A stretch of 64,000 nt of DNA from Phycisphaerales bacterium. GTDB taxonomy: Bacteria > Planctomycetota > Phycisphaerae > Phycisphaerales > UBA1924. How positions within the stretch are numbered: the stretch's first letter is position 1; each line of letters opens with the position of its first letter. Location: assembly GCA_029260315.1 (NCBI GenBank), contig JAJDDM010000080.1, forward strand, positions 52,331 through 116,330, in the 5' to 3' direction. Made by a program: the position numbers and the translations under genes. Shown here piece after piece: positions 16,943 through 25,573 of this stretch. The notes under the pieces were generated by a model, which made no database searches, was not told the DNA's origin, and saw only the letters and a list, made by a program, of their open reading frames with translations.

Positions 16943-16972
16943 CTTGGATTGATTCGCCTGAAAGGAGCCACG

Positions 16973-17953
16973 ATGAACCCGCCGTCCCCGCTGCGTTGCG
17001 TCGTCATGCTGGCCGCTCTGGTGCTCATGGGCTGCGGGCTGGGAGCCTGCGCGGATCGCCCCGCCGAGCCCGACGGACCGCCGACGGTCGTCTGCACGAC
17101 CGGCATGGTCGCCGATGTGGCTCGCCAGGTCGCCGGCGAAAGGGCCGAAGTCATCACGCTGATGGGTGAGGGCGTCGATCCGCACCTGTACAAGCCGACC
17201 CGCGCCGACATCGACAAGATCATGAGCGCCGACCTGGTGCTCTACAACGGGCTCTCGCTCGAAGGCAAGTTCACGGACGTGTTCGTGCGGGCCGCGGGCG
17301 GGCGTCTGGTCGCGGCGGTGACCGAGTTGCTCAGCGAGGGCGAACTGCTCGAGCCCGAGCAGTTGCAGGGCTACTACGACCCGCACGTCTGGATGGACCC
17401 GATCGCCTGGGCCAGCGTCGTGACCGTCATCCGCGACAAGCTCATCGAGCTGGACCCCGCGGGCAAGGCCGAGTACGAGGCCAACGCCGAGGCTTATAGC
17501 CGGCGATTGAACGATCTGGACGAGTACATCCGCAGGTCGATCGACACCGTGAGCGAGGATCGACGGGTGCTCGTCACCGCCCACGACGCGTTCAACTACT
17601 TCGGCAGGCGGTACGGCTTCGAGGTCATCGGCATCCAGGGCCTGAGCACCGAGTCCGAGGCAGGCGTCCGCGACATCGAGCGGCTGGTCGGCCTGCTCGT
17701 CGAGCGCAACATCCCCGCGGTCTTCGTGGAGAGCACCGTCGCGCGGCGCAACGTCCAGGCGTTGGTCGATGGAGCGCGGGCGCGCGGGCACCAGGTCGTC
17801 ATCGGCGGCAGCCTCTTCAGCGACGCCATGGGCAAGCCCGGCACCCACGAGGGCACCTACATCGGCATGATCGACCATAACGTCACCACCATCGTCCGCG
17901 CTCTGGGGGGCCAAGCGCCCGAGCGCGGCATGCTCGGTAGGCTGGGCTCATGA
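16973..17953 (+). CDS. Mn/Zn ABC transporter substrate-binding lipoprotein (TroA/MntA type)
   Basis: 326 residues. The signal peptide carries LMGC and LGAC, the latter a good lipobox, so it is probably a lipoprotein. The metal site of cluster A-I binding proteins is complete: His71 in VDPHLYKP, His138 in [10 protein letters not shown], His204 in VTAHDAF and Asp301 in GMIDHN. Ending in Asp rather than His, and lacking the His-rich loop of ZnuA, it looks more like TroA/MntA/PsaA, so manganese or manganese plus zinc is more likely than zinc alone. AAAGGAG lies 5 bases before the ATG. It overlaps the ATPase gene by four bases. Confidence 0.92.
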   Translation: MNPPSPLRCVVMLAALVLMGCGLGACADRPAEPDGPPTVVCTTGMVADVARQVAGERAEVITLMGEGVDPHLYKPTRADIDKIMSADLVLYNGLSLEGKFTDVFVRAAGGRLVAAVTELLSEGELLEPEQLQGYYDPHVWMDPIAWASVVTVIRDKLIELDPAGKAEYEANAEAYSRRLNDLDEYIRRSIDTVSEDRRVLVTAHDAFNYFGRRYGFEVIGIQGLSTESEAGVRDIERLVGLLVERNIPAVFVESTVARRNVQALVDGARARGHQVVIGGSLFSDAMGKPGTHEGTYIGMIDHNVTTIVRALGGQAPERGMLGRLGS

Positions 17954-18795
17954 GAGTCGATAGCGGCGGGCAAGCCAATCGGACCAAGGCCCAGGATCGG
18001 GCCCGCAGCGTCCTCGACGCCCGCCCGGAGCACTCTGCCGACAGCCCGGTCTCCATCCACGCGATGACCGTCGCCTACCGCCGCAGGCCCGTCCTCTGGG
18101 ACATCGACTTCGATGCCCCGGCACGCTCGCTGGTCGCCATCGTCGGGCCCAACGGCGCGGGCAAGAGCACGCTGATCAAGGCGTGTCTGGGCTTGGTGCC
18201 GATGGCGTCGGGGCGGGTGGAGTTTTGGGGCCAGCCGCTGCGCCAGGCGCGTGGGCGGATCGGGTATGTGCCGCAGCGCGAGAGCGTGGACTGGGAGTTT
18301 CCCGTCAGCGCTCTGGACGTCGTCTGCATGGGCCGGTATCGCAAGATCGGCTGGTTCCGACCCGTGTCGCGATCGCACAAGGAGGTCGCCCGCGCCTGTC
18401 TGGATCGCGTCGGCATGGGCGACTACGCCGATCGCCAGATCTCTCAACTCTCCGGGGGGCAGCAGCAGCGGGTCTTCCTGGCGCGGGCTCTGGCGCAGGA
18501 AGCCGATCTGTACATCATGGACGAGCCCTTCGCTGGCGTCGACGCCGCGACCGAGCGTGCGATCGTCGTCGTGCTGCGCGAGCTCCAGAGCCAGGGCAAG
18601 TCGGTCATCTGCGTCCACCACGATCTCGCGACCGTCGGCGAGTATTTCGACTCGGCGCTGCTGCTCAACATGCGCGTCGTCGCCGCCGGAGCGGTGGGGG
18701 AGGTCATGACCCAACAGAATCTCCACAAGACCTACGGCGGGCGTCTGACGCTGCTGAGCGAGGCGAGCGAGGCCGTCGCCAGGAGCGGTGTGTGA
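17950..18795 (+). CDS. Mn/Zn ABC transporter ATP-binding protein
   Basis: 281 residues. Walker [10 protein letters not shown] (66-74), signature [15 protein letters not shown], Walker [13 protein letters not shown] and the switch histidine in ICVHHDL are all present. The Q-loop segment [20 protein letters not shown], with DW after the Q-loop, is typical of TroB/MntB/ZnuC-type ATPases. It energises uptake through the two permeases encoded next. About 35 extra residues precede the domain, so a later start is possible, but the ATG at 17950 gives the ATGA overlap that runs through this operon. Confidence 0.92.
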   Translation: MRVDSGGQANRTKAQDRARSVLDARPEHSADSPVSIHAMTVAYRRRPVLWDIDFDAPARSLVAIVGPNGAGKSTLIKACLGLVPMASGRVEFWGQPLRQARGRIGYVPQRESVDWEFPVSALDVVCMGRYRKIGWFRPVSRSHKEVARACLDRVGMGDYADRQISQLSGGQQQRVFLARALAQEADLYIMDEPFAGVDAATERAIVVVLRELQSQGKSVICVHHDLATVGEYFDSALLLNMRVVAAGAVGEVMTQQNLHKTYGGRLTLLSEASEAVARSGV

Positions 18796-20159
18796 CCGCT
18801 GCGCCGCCTCAGATCGGCCATGGACACGCGCCGTCGCTGGCCGCCGCCGGCGAGCCGCTGCCCGGCTGGGAAGAGATCGTCCAGACGCTGACATTTCAAC
18901 GCGGCTTCAACACAACGACCGTGATGCTCGGGACGACTTTGCTCGGGATCGGCGCGGGGGTCATCGGCTGTTACGCCCTGCTCCGCAAGCGTTCGCTCAT
19001 GGCCGACGCGTTGAGCCACGCGACGCTGCCCGGCATCGCTATGGCCTTCATGCTCTCGGCCGCGATCGGCATCGAGGGCAAGTCGATGCTCGTCCTGCTC
19101 ATCGGGGCGGCGACCACCGGCGTGATCGGCGTCGTTACGATCCAGGCTATCCACAGGCACCCGCGCGTCCGCGAGGACGCCGCCATCGGCATCGTCCTCA
19201 GCGTCTTCTTCGGCGTCGGCATCGTGCTGCTCAGCATCGTCCAGACCATGAGCACCGGCAGCCAGGGCGGGCTCAGCAGGTTCATCTACGGGCAGACCGC
19301 CGCGATGCTCACCACCGACGCCCTGCTGATGAGTGCCATTACGCTTATCGCGATCGTCTCCGCGGTCCTGCTGCTCAAGGAGTTCGCGCTTGTCTCGTTC
19401 AACGAGGGCTTCGCCCGTGTGACCGGCTGGCCGGTGACGCTCATCGACCTGCTGATGATGTCGCTGATCGTCCTCGTGACCGTCGCCGGGCTCCAGGCGG
19501 TCGGGCTGATCCTCGTGGTCGCGATGCTCATCATTCCGCCCGCCGCCGCACGGTTCTGGACCGAGCGCCTGCGTTGGCTCGTCGTCATCGCCGCGATCAT
19601 CGGCGGGCTCAGCGGCTACCTTGGCTCGGCGGTCTCGGCCCTACTGCCCCGCAAGCCCGCCGGGGCGGTCATCGTCTTGTGCGCCGGGGCGGTCTTTCTC
19701 ATCAGCATGCTCCTCGCGCCCCGGCGCGGCGTACTCGCCCAGGCGTTCCATCGCGCCGCCCTGCGCTGGAAGATCGCCCGCGACCACATGCTTGAGCAGC
19801 TCTGCGAGCAGGCGGAAGATGCGACGATCCCCGCGTCCCAGGTCCGCGCCATGATGCGCCGGCGAGGCTGGAGTTCCCTGCGGACCGCCCTCTTCGGAAG
19901 CGTCCTCGCCCTCCAGGGCTGGGTCTCGCGCAAGCAAGGCGCATACGCGTTGACCGATCGCGGCAGGGATCGCGGGCAGCGCGTCTCCCGCAATCACTCG
20001 CTCTGGGAGCAGTACCTTGTCTCCTACGCCGACATCGCGCCCTCGCACGTCGATTGGTCAGTTGACAAGGTCGAGCATGTGCTCAGCGACGAACTCGTCG
20101 CCGAGCTCGAGCATGCCCTCGCCGTCCGCAATGGCGAGCCAGCGGGGGTGGCACCATGA
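18792..20159 (+). CDS. Mn/Zn ABC permease with C-terminal DtxR/MntR-like domain (first)
   Basis: 455 residues. Residues 35-310 form an ABC-3 family permease with about eight hydrophobic helices; [19 protein letters not shown] and [20 protein letters not shown] are family hallmarks. The last 130 residues form a soluble winged-helix plus dimerisation-like segment: [21 protein letters not shown] wing, then [16 protein letters not shown] and [17 protein letters not shown], closely resembling DtxR/MntR regulators. The cytosolic tail may sense intracellular metal and control transport or bind DNA (inference). The GTG start overlaps the ATPase stop (GTGA); its stop overlaps the second permease start. 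Confidence 0.9.
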   Translation: MTAAPPQIGHGHAPSLAAAGEPLPGWEEIVQTLTFQRGFNTTTVMLGTTLLGIGAGVIGCYALLRKRSLMADALSHATLPGIAMAFMLSAAIGIEGKSMLVLLIGAATTGVIGVVTIQAIHRHPRVREDAAIGIVLSVFFGVGIVLLSIVQTMSTGSQGGLSRFIYGQTAAMLTTDALLMSAITLIAIVSAVLLLKEFALVSFNEGFARVTGWPVTLIDLLMMSLIVLVTVAGLQAVGLILVVAMLIIPPAAARFWTERLRWLVVIAAIIGGLSGYLGSAVSALLPRKPAGAVIVLCAGAVFLISMLLAPRRGVLAQAFHRAALRWKIARDHMLEQLCEQAEDATIPASQVRAMMRRRGWSSLRTALFGSVLALQGWVSRKQGAYALTDRGRDRGQRVSRNHSLWEQYLVSYADIAPSHVDWSVDKVEHVLSDELVAELEHALAVRNGEPAGVAP

Positions 20160-21460
20160 ACGCCGCGCTCCACAGATTCATCGAGCTTGACCTCCTCCCG
20201 ATGCTCGCCGGGGCGATGGCGGCGCTCACCTGCGGCCTGCTGGGCAACTACCTCGTGCTCCGGCGGCTCAGCTTGATGGGCGACGCGATCAGCCACTCGG
20301 TCCTGCCGGGCCTTGTCATCGCCTTCATCGTTACCGGTACGCGCGATCCGGTGGTCATGCTCGTCGGCGCGGGCCTCAGCGGCGTCGCCACCGTCGTCAT
20401 CGTCGAGCTCATCCGACGATTCGGCCGCGTCGATCCAGGCGCGGCGATGGGCGTTACCTTCAGCGTGCTCTTCGCCCTCGGCGTCTTCCTCATTGAGCAG
20501 GCCGCGCGCCAGGTCGATCTCGATGCCGACTGCGTCCTGCACGGCCAGCCCGAGCTCCTTGGCTGGACCGTGCCCGCGGACTTTGGCGAGCTTCTTTCAC
20601 CCGTGACTCTCGGCGCGGTTCCCAGACAGATCTGGATCCTCTTCGCGATGCTTCTGATCACGCTGGCGTTCATCACGGCGCTGTTCAAGGAGCTGCGCAT
20701 CGCCTCGTTCGATCCGCAACTCGCGACGACACAAGGCGTCCACGCAGGGCTCATGCATTATCTGCTCATGGTGCTCGTCGCCGCCGCCACGGTCGCCTCC
20801 TTCGAGGCTGTCGGCAGCATTCTCGTCATCGCGATGATTATCTGCCCGGCGGTCACGGCGCGACTCCTGACCGACCGCCTCGGGTCGCAACTCCTTGTCA
20901 GCGCCATCGCCGCTCTCATCGCAGCTCTAGGTGGATACTGGCTCGGCGCTCTCGGGCCCTCGCTGGTCGGCTCGGAGATCAGCCTGAGCGCGGCCGGCAC
21001 GATGGCGGTGCTCGCCGGCGTGCTGTTCGGCGTCGCTTTGCTCGCCTCGCCCCGCCACGGCGTGATCACCCAGATCCGCCGCCAGAAGCACCTCGCATCG
21101 CGAGTGCTCGTCGAGGATTTGCTCGTGACCCTCCGGCGAGCCGAGAGATCGGGAGAGTCGAGTGTCTCGGTCGGGCGTCTGCGCCCCATCCTGCGGGGAG
21201 AGGCAACGCGCGCGGTCGAGCTGGGCGAACGCGAACGGCTCATCCGTCGCCGCGGGGATTCGGTCGAGCTCAGCGAGGACGGTCGGGCCCGCGCCGACGC
21301 CGTCCTCCACGTCCATCGCCAGTGGCAGAGCTACCTCATTGAGGAGGCCGGGTATCTTCCCGACCACGCCCACGAGGCCGCGGAGCGATTGGAGCACGTC
21401 GCCGACGCCAGCGCGATGAACCCCCCGGAAGCGTCCGGTAGCGCCCCGGATCGCTCTTAG
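20156..21460 (+). CDS. Mn/Zn ABC permease with C-terminal DtxR/MntR-like domain (second)
   Basis: 434 residues. A second ABC-3 permease, with LVLRRLSLMGDAISHSVLPG and VAAATVASFEAVGSILVIAM in the expected places, so the channel is probably a heterodimer with the product of 18792-20159. The C-terminal 110 residues are again winged-helix and DtxR-like (RRRGDSVELSEDGRARADAV, VHRQWQSYLIEEAGYLPDHA, AAERLEHVADA), though shorter than in its partner. The ATG overlaps the previous stop (ATGA). This is the last gene of the operon; no clear terminator follows. Confidence 0.9.
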   Translation: MNAALHRFIELDLLPMLAGAMAALTCGLLGNYLVLRRLSLMGDAISHSVLPGLVIAFIVTGTRDPVVMLVGAGLSGVATVVIVELIRRFGRVDPGAAMGVTFSVLFALGVFLIEQAARQVDLDADCVLHGQPELLGWTVPADFGELLSPVTLGAVPRQIWILFAMLLITLAFITALFKELRIASFDPQLATTQGVHAGLMHYLLMVLVAAATVASFEAVGSILVIAMIICPAVTARLLTDRLGSQLLVSAIAALIAALGGYWLGALGPSLVGSEISLSAAGTMAVLAGVLFGVALLASPRHGVITQIRRQKHLASRVLVEDLLVTLRRAERSGESSVSVGRLRPILRGEATRAVELGERERLIRRRGDSVELSEDGRARADAVLHVHRQWQSYLIEEAGYLPDHAHEAAERLEHVADASAMNPPEASGSAPDRS

Positions 21461-21543
21461 CGGCAGCGGAATCGCCGTCGTGCGACGCGATCCAGTGGGA
21501 TCGAGTCCCCCGTCGGCGTATGCTCGGGACGGAAGAGGAGAGG

Positions 21544-22344
21544 ATGATGCAACGAGGACTGGCTGTTGTGAGTCTCGGGCTGGCTTCGGCGGCGCTCGCC
21601 CAACCGGTCGGCGTCCCCATCGATCCGGCGCTCTCCAGCGTGCGTGTCGAGCTGGTGACCGACCTGGGGCGAGACAGCGACACCTCTCCGCTTGGCGGCG
21701 ACATCGAGATGCAGCTCGACAACTACACGTCGCCCGGCTTCCTGACCGTCCACGATTATCGGATCGACGTCCTCGAGCAGATCGACCTCGAGATCGACGT
21801 TTTCATCATCGGACGCGTGACCATCACTGCGTCCGGAGTCTCGGCGTCCTACGCGACTCCCGGCACACCCCTCGGACCGGTTGCGCTCGAAGGCGGCAAC
21901 TTCGAGCTCCTCGCGATCCCGACCGTTCTGACCGGCATCCTCGAATACGAGGCGACCGGCCTGTTCTGCACCTTCTTCGAGGGGGCCGATCTGCCCTGCT
22001 CGGATACCATCGATCTGGCTGACGCCGGCGTCGTCGTGCTCGAGTCTCTCGCCGGGACCGTCACGAGCGACAACGGCGAGGTCACGGTTCAGTCCACCGC
22101 GTCGGTGTCGCAAGACATCCAGGGATTCGCGACGGTAAACGCCGACGGCACCATCATCGGCAGTGCGCCCATCCCCGAGTGCGCGGCTGACCTCAACGCC
22201 GACGGTCAGATCGACGCCGATGATTTCTTCACGTTTCTTGATTTGTTCGTTGACGGCGACGATCGGGCCGATTTCGTCGATGACGATGTGCTCGACGCCC
22301 TGGATTTCTTCGCGTTTCTCGACGCCTTCGTCGCCAGGTGCTGA
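21544..22344 (+). CDS. Secreted protein with C-terminal dockerin-like (EF-hand-type) tail
   Basis: 266 residues. Signal peptide MMQRGLAVVSLGLASAALAQ; the ATGATG start follows GAGGAGAGG closely. The middle is beta-rich, of unknown function, with several Asp/Thr-rich strands and a Cys pair. The C-terminus has two acidic loop repeats, DLNADGQIDADDFFTFLDLF and a degenerate second copy near DDDVLDALDFFAFLDAF, ending in Arg-Cys. This tail type is widespread on exported proteins of Phycisphaerae, where related proteins end in Gly-Cys, and it probably mediates surface attachment or sorting. A similar tail is on the protein at 43338-43739. Confidence 0.82.
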   Translation: MMQRGLAVVSLGLASAALAQPVGVPIDPALSSVRVELVTDLGRDSDTSPLGGDIEMQLDNYTSPGFLTVHDYRIDVLEQIDLEIDVFIIGRVTITASGVSASYATPGTPLGPVALEGGNFELLAIPTVLTGILEYEATGLFCTFFEGADLPCSDTIDLADAGVVVLESLAGTVTSDNGEVTVQSTASVSQDIQGFATVNADGTIIGSAPIPECAADLNADGQIDADDFFTFLDLFVDGDDRADFVDDDVLDALDFFAFLDAFVARC

Positions 22345-22454
22345 GGCAAACCGCCCGCTCTTCGCACCACGACCACCGAATCGGTGGATTCTCGGCGTCG
22401 ATCGCGCGAAGGCTCTATGCTCTTGGTCCGACTCCACCGAATCCAGGGGACCTG

Positions 22455-23423
22455 ATGAGCATACGCGAGTTCGTGGACCGCCATTTCCGCCACTTCAACG
22501 CGGCGGCCCTGCGCGACGCCGCCCGCGCGTACGCCCAGGCTATTGATGACGGGGCGCCGATGATGGTCACGCTCGCCGGTGCGATGAGTACCGCCGAGCT
22601 CGGGCGTTCGCTCGCCGAGATGATCCGCAAGGGCAAGGTCCACGCCATCACCTGTACCGGAGCGAACCTCGAGGAGGACCTGTTCAATCTCGTCGCCCAC
22701 TCGCACTACAAGAAACTCGGCGATTACCGCAACATCTCCGTCGAGCAGGAGGTCGCGCTCCTGGAGAGCGGCTACAACCGGGTCACCGACACTTGCATCC
22801 CCGAAGAAGAGGCGTTCCGGCGCGTCGAGCGCCAGATCATCGAGCTCTGGAAGAAGGCCGCTGAGGAAGAAGCGTCACACCTCCCGCACTGGTATTTCTA
22901 CGAGCTCATCAAGCGCGGCACACTCGAAGACAAGTACGAGATCGATCCCAAGGACTCCTGGCTGGTCGCGGCCGCCGACCGCGACCTGCCGCTGTTTGTC
23001 CCCGGCTGGGAAGACTCGACGATGGGCAACGTCCTCGCCGCGCGCGTGATTGGCGGCGCTGTTCCGTCCTCCGGCGTCGTGAAATCCGGGATCGAGGCGA
23101 TGATCGCTCTCACCTCCTGGTATCGCGCGCAGGCCGACGCCCCCCGCGCACCCGGATTCTTCCAGATCGGCGGCGGGATCGCCGGCGACTTCCCGATCTG
23201 CGTCGTCCCCATGATCCGCCAGGACCTCCGCGTGGACAGCCCGCTCTGGTCTTATTTCTGCCAGATCAGCGACAGCACGCCGAGCTACGGCTCCTACAGC
23301 GGTGCCGTGCCCAATGAGAAGATCACCTGGGAGAAGCTCGCCGCCGACACCCCGCGGTTTGTCATCGAGTCGGACGCCACGATCGTCGCGCCCCTGATCT
23401 TCGCCTACGTCCTGGAGTCCTGA
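22455..23423 (+). CDS. Deoxyhypusine synthase-like family protein
   Basis: 322 residues. It aligns over its length with the deoxyhypusine synthase fold: MVTLAGAMSTAELGRSLAEM, then ITCTGANLEEDLFNLVAHSH, and ICVVPMIRQDLRVDSPLWSY. The active-site lysine region is retained as NEKITWEKLA (Lys294), matching the VSWGK of eukaryotic enzymes. Bacteria lack eIF5A hypusination; bacterial members make homospermidine or other polyamines from spermidine and an amine acceptor, with NAD. The exact product here cannot be read from sequence. AGGGGA lies 4 bases before the ATG; upstream extension of the frame is not supported. Confidence 0.88.
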   Translation: MSIREFVDRHFRHFNAAALRDAARAYAQAIDDGAPMMVTLAGAMSTAELGRSLAEMIRKGKVHAITCTGANLEEDLFNLVAHSHYKKLGDYRNISVEQEVALLESGYNRVTDTCIPEEEAFRRVERQIIELWKKAAEEEASHLPHWYFYELIKRGTLEDKYEIDPKDSWLVAAADRDLPLFVPGWEDSTMGNVLAARVIGGAVPSSGVVKSGIEAMIALTSWYRAQADAPRAPGFFQIGGGIAGDFPICVVPMIRQDLRVDSPLWSYFCQISDSTPSYGSYSGAVPNEKITWEKLAADTPRFVIESDATIVAPLIFAYVLES

Positions 23424-23475
23424 TAATGGCTGTAGCGGCGCGGCTCGCGGCCGGCCCGCGAAACTCGGGTTCAGC

Positions 23476-23481
23476 TACAAT
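23476..23481 (+). promoter_or_regulatory. Possible -10 box for tRNA-Thr
   Basis: TACAAT, 19 bases before the 5' end of the tRNA, is one mismatch from TATAAT. I see no matching -35 element in the GC-rich sequence before it. TGTAGC (23431) and GCTACA (23474) form distant inverted arms around this region. Confidence 0.3.
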
Positions 23482-23499
23482 CGAGCCGGCAAGCATCCT

Positions 23500-23572
23500 G
23501 CCGCCTTAGCTCAGCTGGTAGAGCAGCGGTTTTGTAAACCGCAGGTCGTCGGTTCGAGTCCGACAGGCGGCT
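23500..23572 (+). tRNA. tRNA-Thr (anticodon UGU)
   Basis: A full cloverleaf of 73 bases. The acceptor arm GCCGCCT pairs with AGGCGGC, the D arm contains AGCTCAGCTGGTAGAGC, the anticodon stem GCGGT/ACCGC closes the loop TTTGTAA with anticodon TGT, and the T arm is GTCGG-TTCGAGT-CCGAC. The discriminator base is T and no CCA is encoded. It reads ACA codons (and probably other ACN by wobble). Confidence 0.95.
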
Positions 23573-23652
23573 TTGTCACTTATGGGCGCGAGGCCGGATG
23601 CAATGGCCCCAATGTGAATTCGCGGTAATCGCAAACCGCTAACATTGCCCCC

Positions 23653-25458
23653 ATGGCCGGGCCCGAGCGTGACAATGTGGCAGTTCCGATGGGCTGGGCC
23701 GTGCGCGGCTCATTCGTGCTTGTGTACGCGAGCGTGCTGGGCTTCGCGCTGGGGGCGTTGGTGCTGATTGCCATCGCGAGCGTTGACCCAGAGGTGATCT
23801 TCAGAGTGGCTGAGAGCCGATCGCCAGACGGGCGGATCGAGAGCGTTGATCTCGATGTGGTGCGTCGGACGCAGGCGCGTGCCCTTGGGCTCGGGATCAT
23901 CTACGCGGCAGTCGCTGTGTCATTGATCTTGCTTCGATCCCGACTCCGCCGAGGCGCCGCGGCCGGCCTGGTCTCGATCGGAGGTGAAACTCGGACCGCG
24001 TGGTCGCGGCTGAGGTTGTTTGCGATCGGCGAACGATCGGAGTTGGTGGGCGTTGCCGCGCTGACGGCGCTTGCAGCGGTGCTCGCCGCCGTCTACATGG
24101 GCCAGCCGATGCGCCTCGATGAGACGACGACATTCCTCACCTTCGGAACGCGCCCGGTCCTCTATGTCGTGGGCACCTACACGAGCACGAACAACCATGT
24201 GCTTCACTCGGCGCTCATGCGCGTCTCGGTCGTTTTCTTTGGCGAGGGGCAGAGCGCGATCAGGTTGCCGGCCCTCCTGGCCGGCGTGGCGATGGTCCCG
24301 CTCGCGTACGCGGTCGCCCGGCGCTACGCGGATCGCTCGATTGCGCTGCTGGCTGCGGCGTTGCTGGCCAGTTCGACGGTCTTGGTCGATCTGGCCACCA
24401 ACGCGCGCGGGTATCCGCTGATGACCGATTTCTTCCTGGCGATGTTGCTCGTGGCTCCCGCGGCCGTGACGATCAACAGGGCCGCCTGGGTCTTGCTGGT
24501 CGTCCTTGCCGCCCTCGGGGCTTGGGTGGTCCCGGTCATGATCTTCCCGTTTACAATCGTGAGCGCTGTGATCGTTCTCGAGCGCCTCAGAACGCACGGC
24601 CTGCAAGGAGTTCGCACGTTCTTCATGTGCTGCGCCGCGGCGGTTGTCGCCACCGGCGTCCTCGTAAGCCTCCTCTATTCGCCAGTGATTCTGACGGCTG
24701 GTGTGCGTCCGTCGTCGGTCTCGCCGCTCCTGGAGGAGAACACGGCGAGTTCAACGACAGTTCTTGCGCAACGGCTCCTCGTGAAGCTCGGAGAGTTCTG
24801 GAGCATGGTCACGCTCGGTTGGCCTCGTTGGATGGCAATCGCGAGCTTGGGACTGATCTGCATCGGTGGTGTCGGGTCGATGCGCAAGTGGCCGCGCATG
24901 TTCACGTTGTTCGGTGCAACGCTGGTCCTGCCTCTTGTGGTCTCGGCCGTCACGCGGGTCTCGATCCCCTCTTGGTCCTGGTCGTTTCTCGTGCCGCTCT
25001 ATTTTCTGTTTACGTCCGCCGGTGCCATAGTGCTCATCCGGGTGCTGACCCGAGCTTCTTTGCGGCGGACGCTCGCCGTCGCGGCCGTGATCTTGAATGT
25101 CACGCTTCTGCTCGCAAGCGACTATCCGCAGGACAATCCGGGCTATGTGGGCTTTCACGACGCTCCCCAAGCGAGCGAGTTCATCGCCTCCGGGAGCCAT
25201 TCGGAGGCACGATTTATCGGACATATCGTGGACCTGCGCCCCATCTCGTACGAGCTGTACCGGCGTGGCGTGGCCTCGGAGTGCCCCAGATATGCCCCCG
25301 GAGACCGGGCGGAGGCCGTCTATGTCGTCGATTGCCTCGAGCATCCGGCCCCGGAGGAGAGCCGCCAGGCCCTCGAACGGGCGGGGTATCGGCGGACCGG
25401 ATCGCGGTTATTGCCCCACTCACGGATCGATCGGTACGAACTCTCTGGACCCGATTGA
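23653..25458 (+). CDS. Polytopic membrane protein, GT-C/GT39-like glycosyltransferase
   Basis: 601 residues with about 12 hydrophobic segments. A first pair of helices (residues 15-100) precedes the glycosyltransferase-like part, which begins VYMGQPMRLDETTTFLTFGT; an acidic Asp-Glu in the first periplasmic loop is the usual catalytic or metal-binding site of GT-C enzymes. HSALMRVSVVFFGEGQSAIR and LPALLAGVAMVPLAYAVARR follow as in the PMT/ArnT-like family. The C-terminal 130 residues are soluble. It probably transfers a sugar from a lipid-linked donor in the periplasm. Start choice is uncertain: no ribosome binding site stands out before 23653. Confidence 0.75.
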   Translation: MAGPERDNVAVPMGWAVRGSFVLVYASVLGFALGALVLIAIASVDPEVIFRVAESRSPDGRIESVDLDVVRRTQARALGLGIIYAAVAVSLILLRSRLRRGAAAGLVSIGGETRTAWSRLRLFAIGERSELVGVAALTALAAVLAAVYMGQPMRLDETTTFLTFGTRPVLYVVGTYTSTNNHVLHSALMRVSVVFFGEGQSAIRLPALLAGVAMVPLAYAVARRYADRSIALLAAALLASSTVLVDLATNARGYPLMTDFFLAMLLVAPAAVTINRAAWVLLVVLAALGAWVVPVMIFPFTIVSAVIVLERLRTHGLQGVRTFFMCCAAAVVATGVLVSLLYSPVILTAGVRPSSVSPLLEENTASSTTVLAQRLLVKLGEFWSMVTLGWPRWMAIASLGLICIGGVGSMRKWPRMFTLFGATLVLPLVVSAVTRVSIPSWSWSFLVPLYFLFTSAGAIVLIRVLTRASLRRTLAVAAVILNVTLLLASDYPQDNPGYVGFHDAPQASEFIASGSHSEARFIGHIVDLRPISYELYRRGVASECPRYAPGDRAEAVYVVDCLEHPAPEESRQALERAGYRRTGSRLLPHSRIDRYELSGPD

Positions 25459-25573
25459 CGGTTGTGGTGAACCTGACCGAAGTATTCTCCAAGGGCCGCT
25501 GCTCTCGGGCGGACTCTTGGTATGCTCGTTAGTCCTGAGTGTTGGTGGGATGGCTTTGTAGTGTGAGAGCCGT

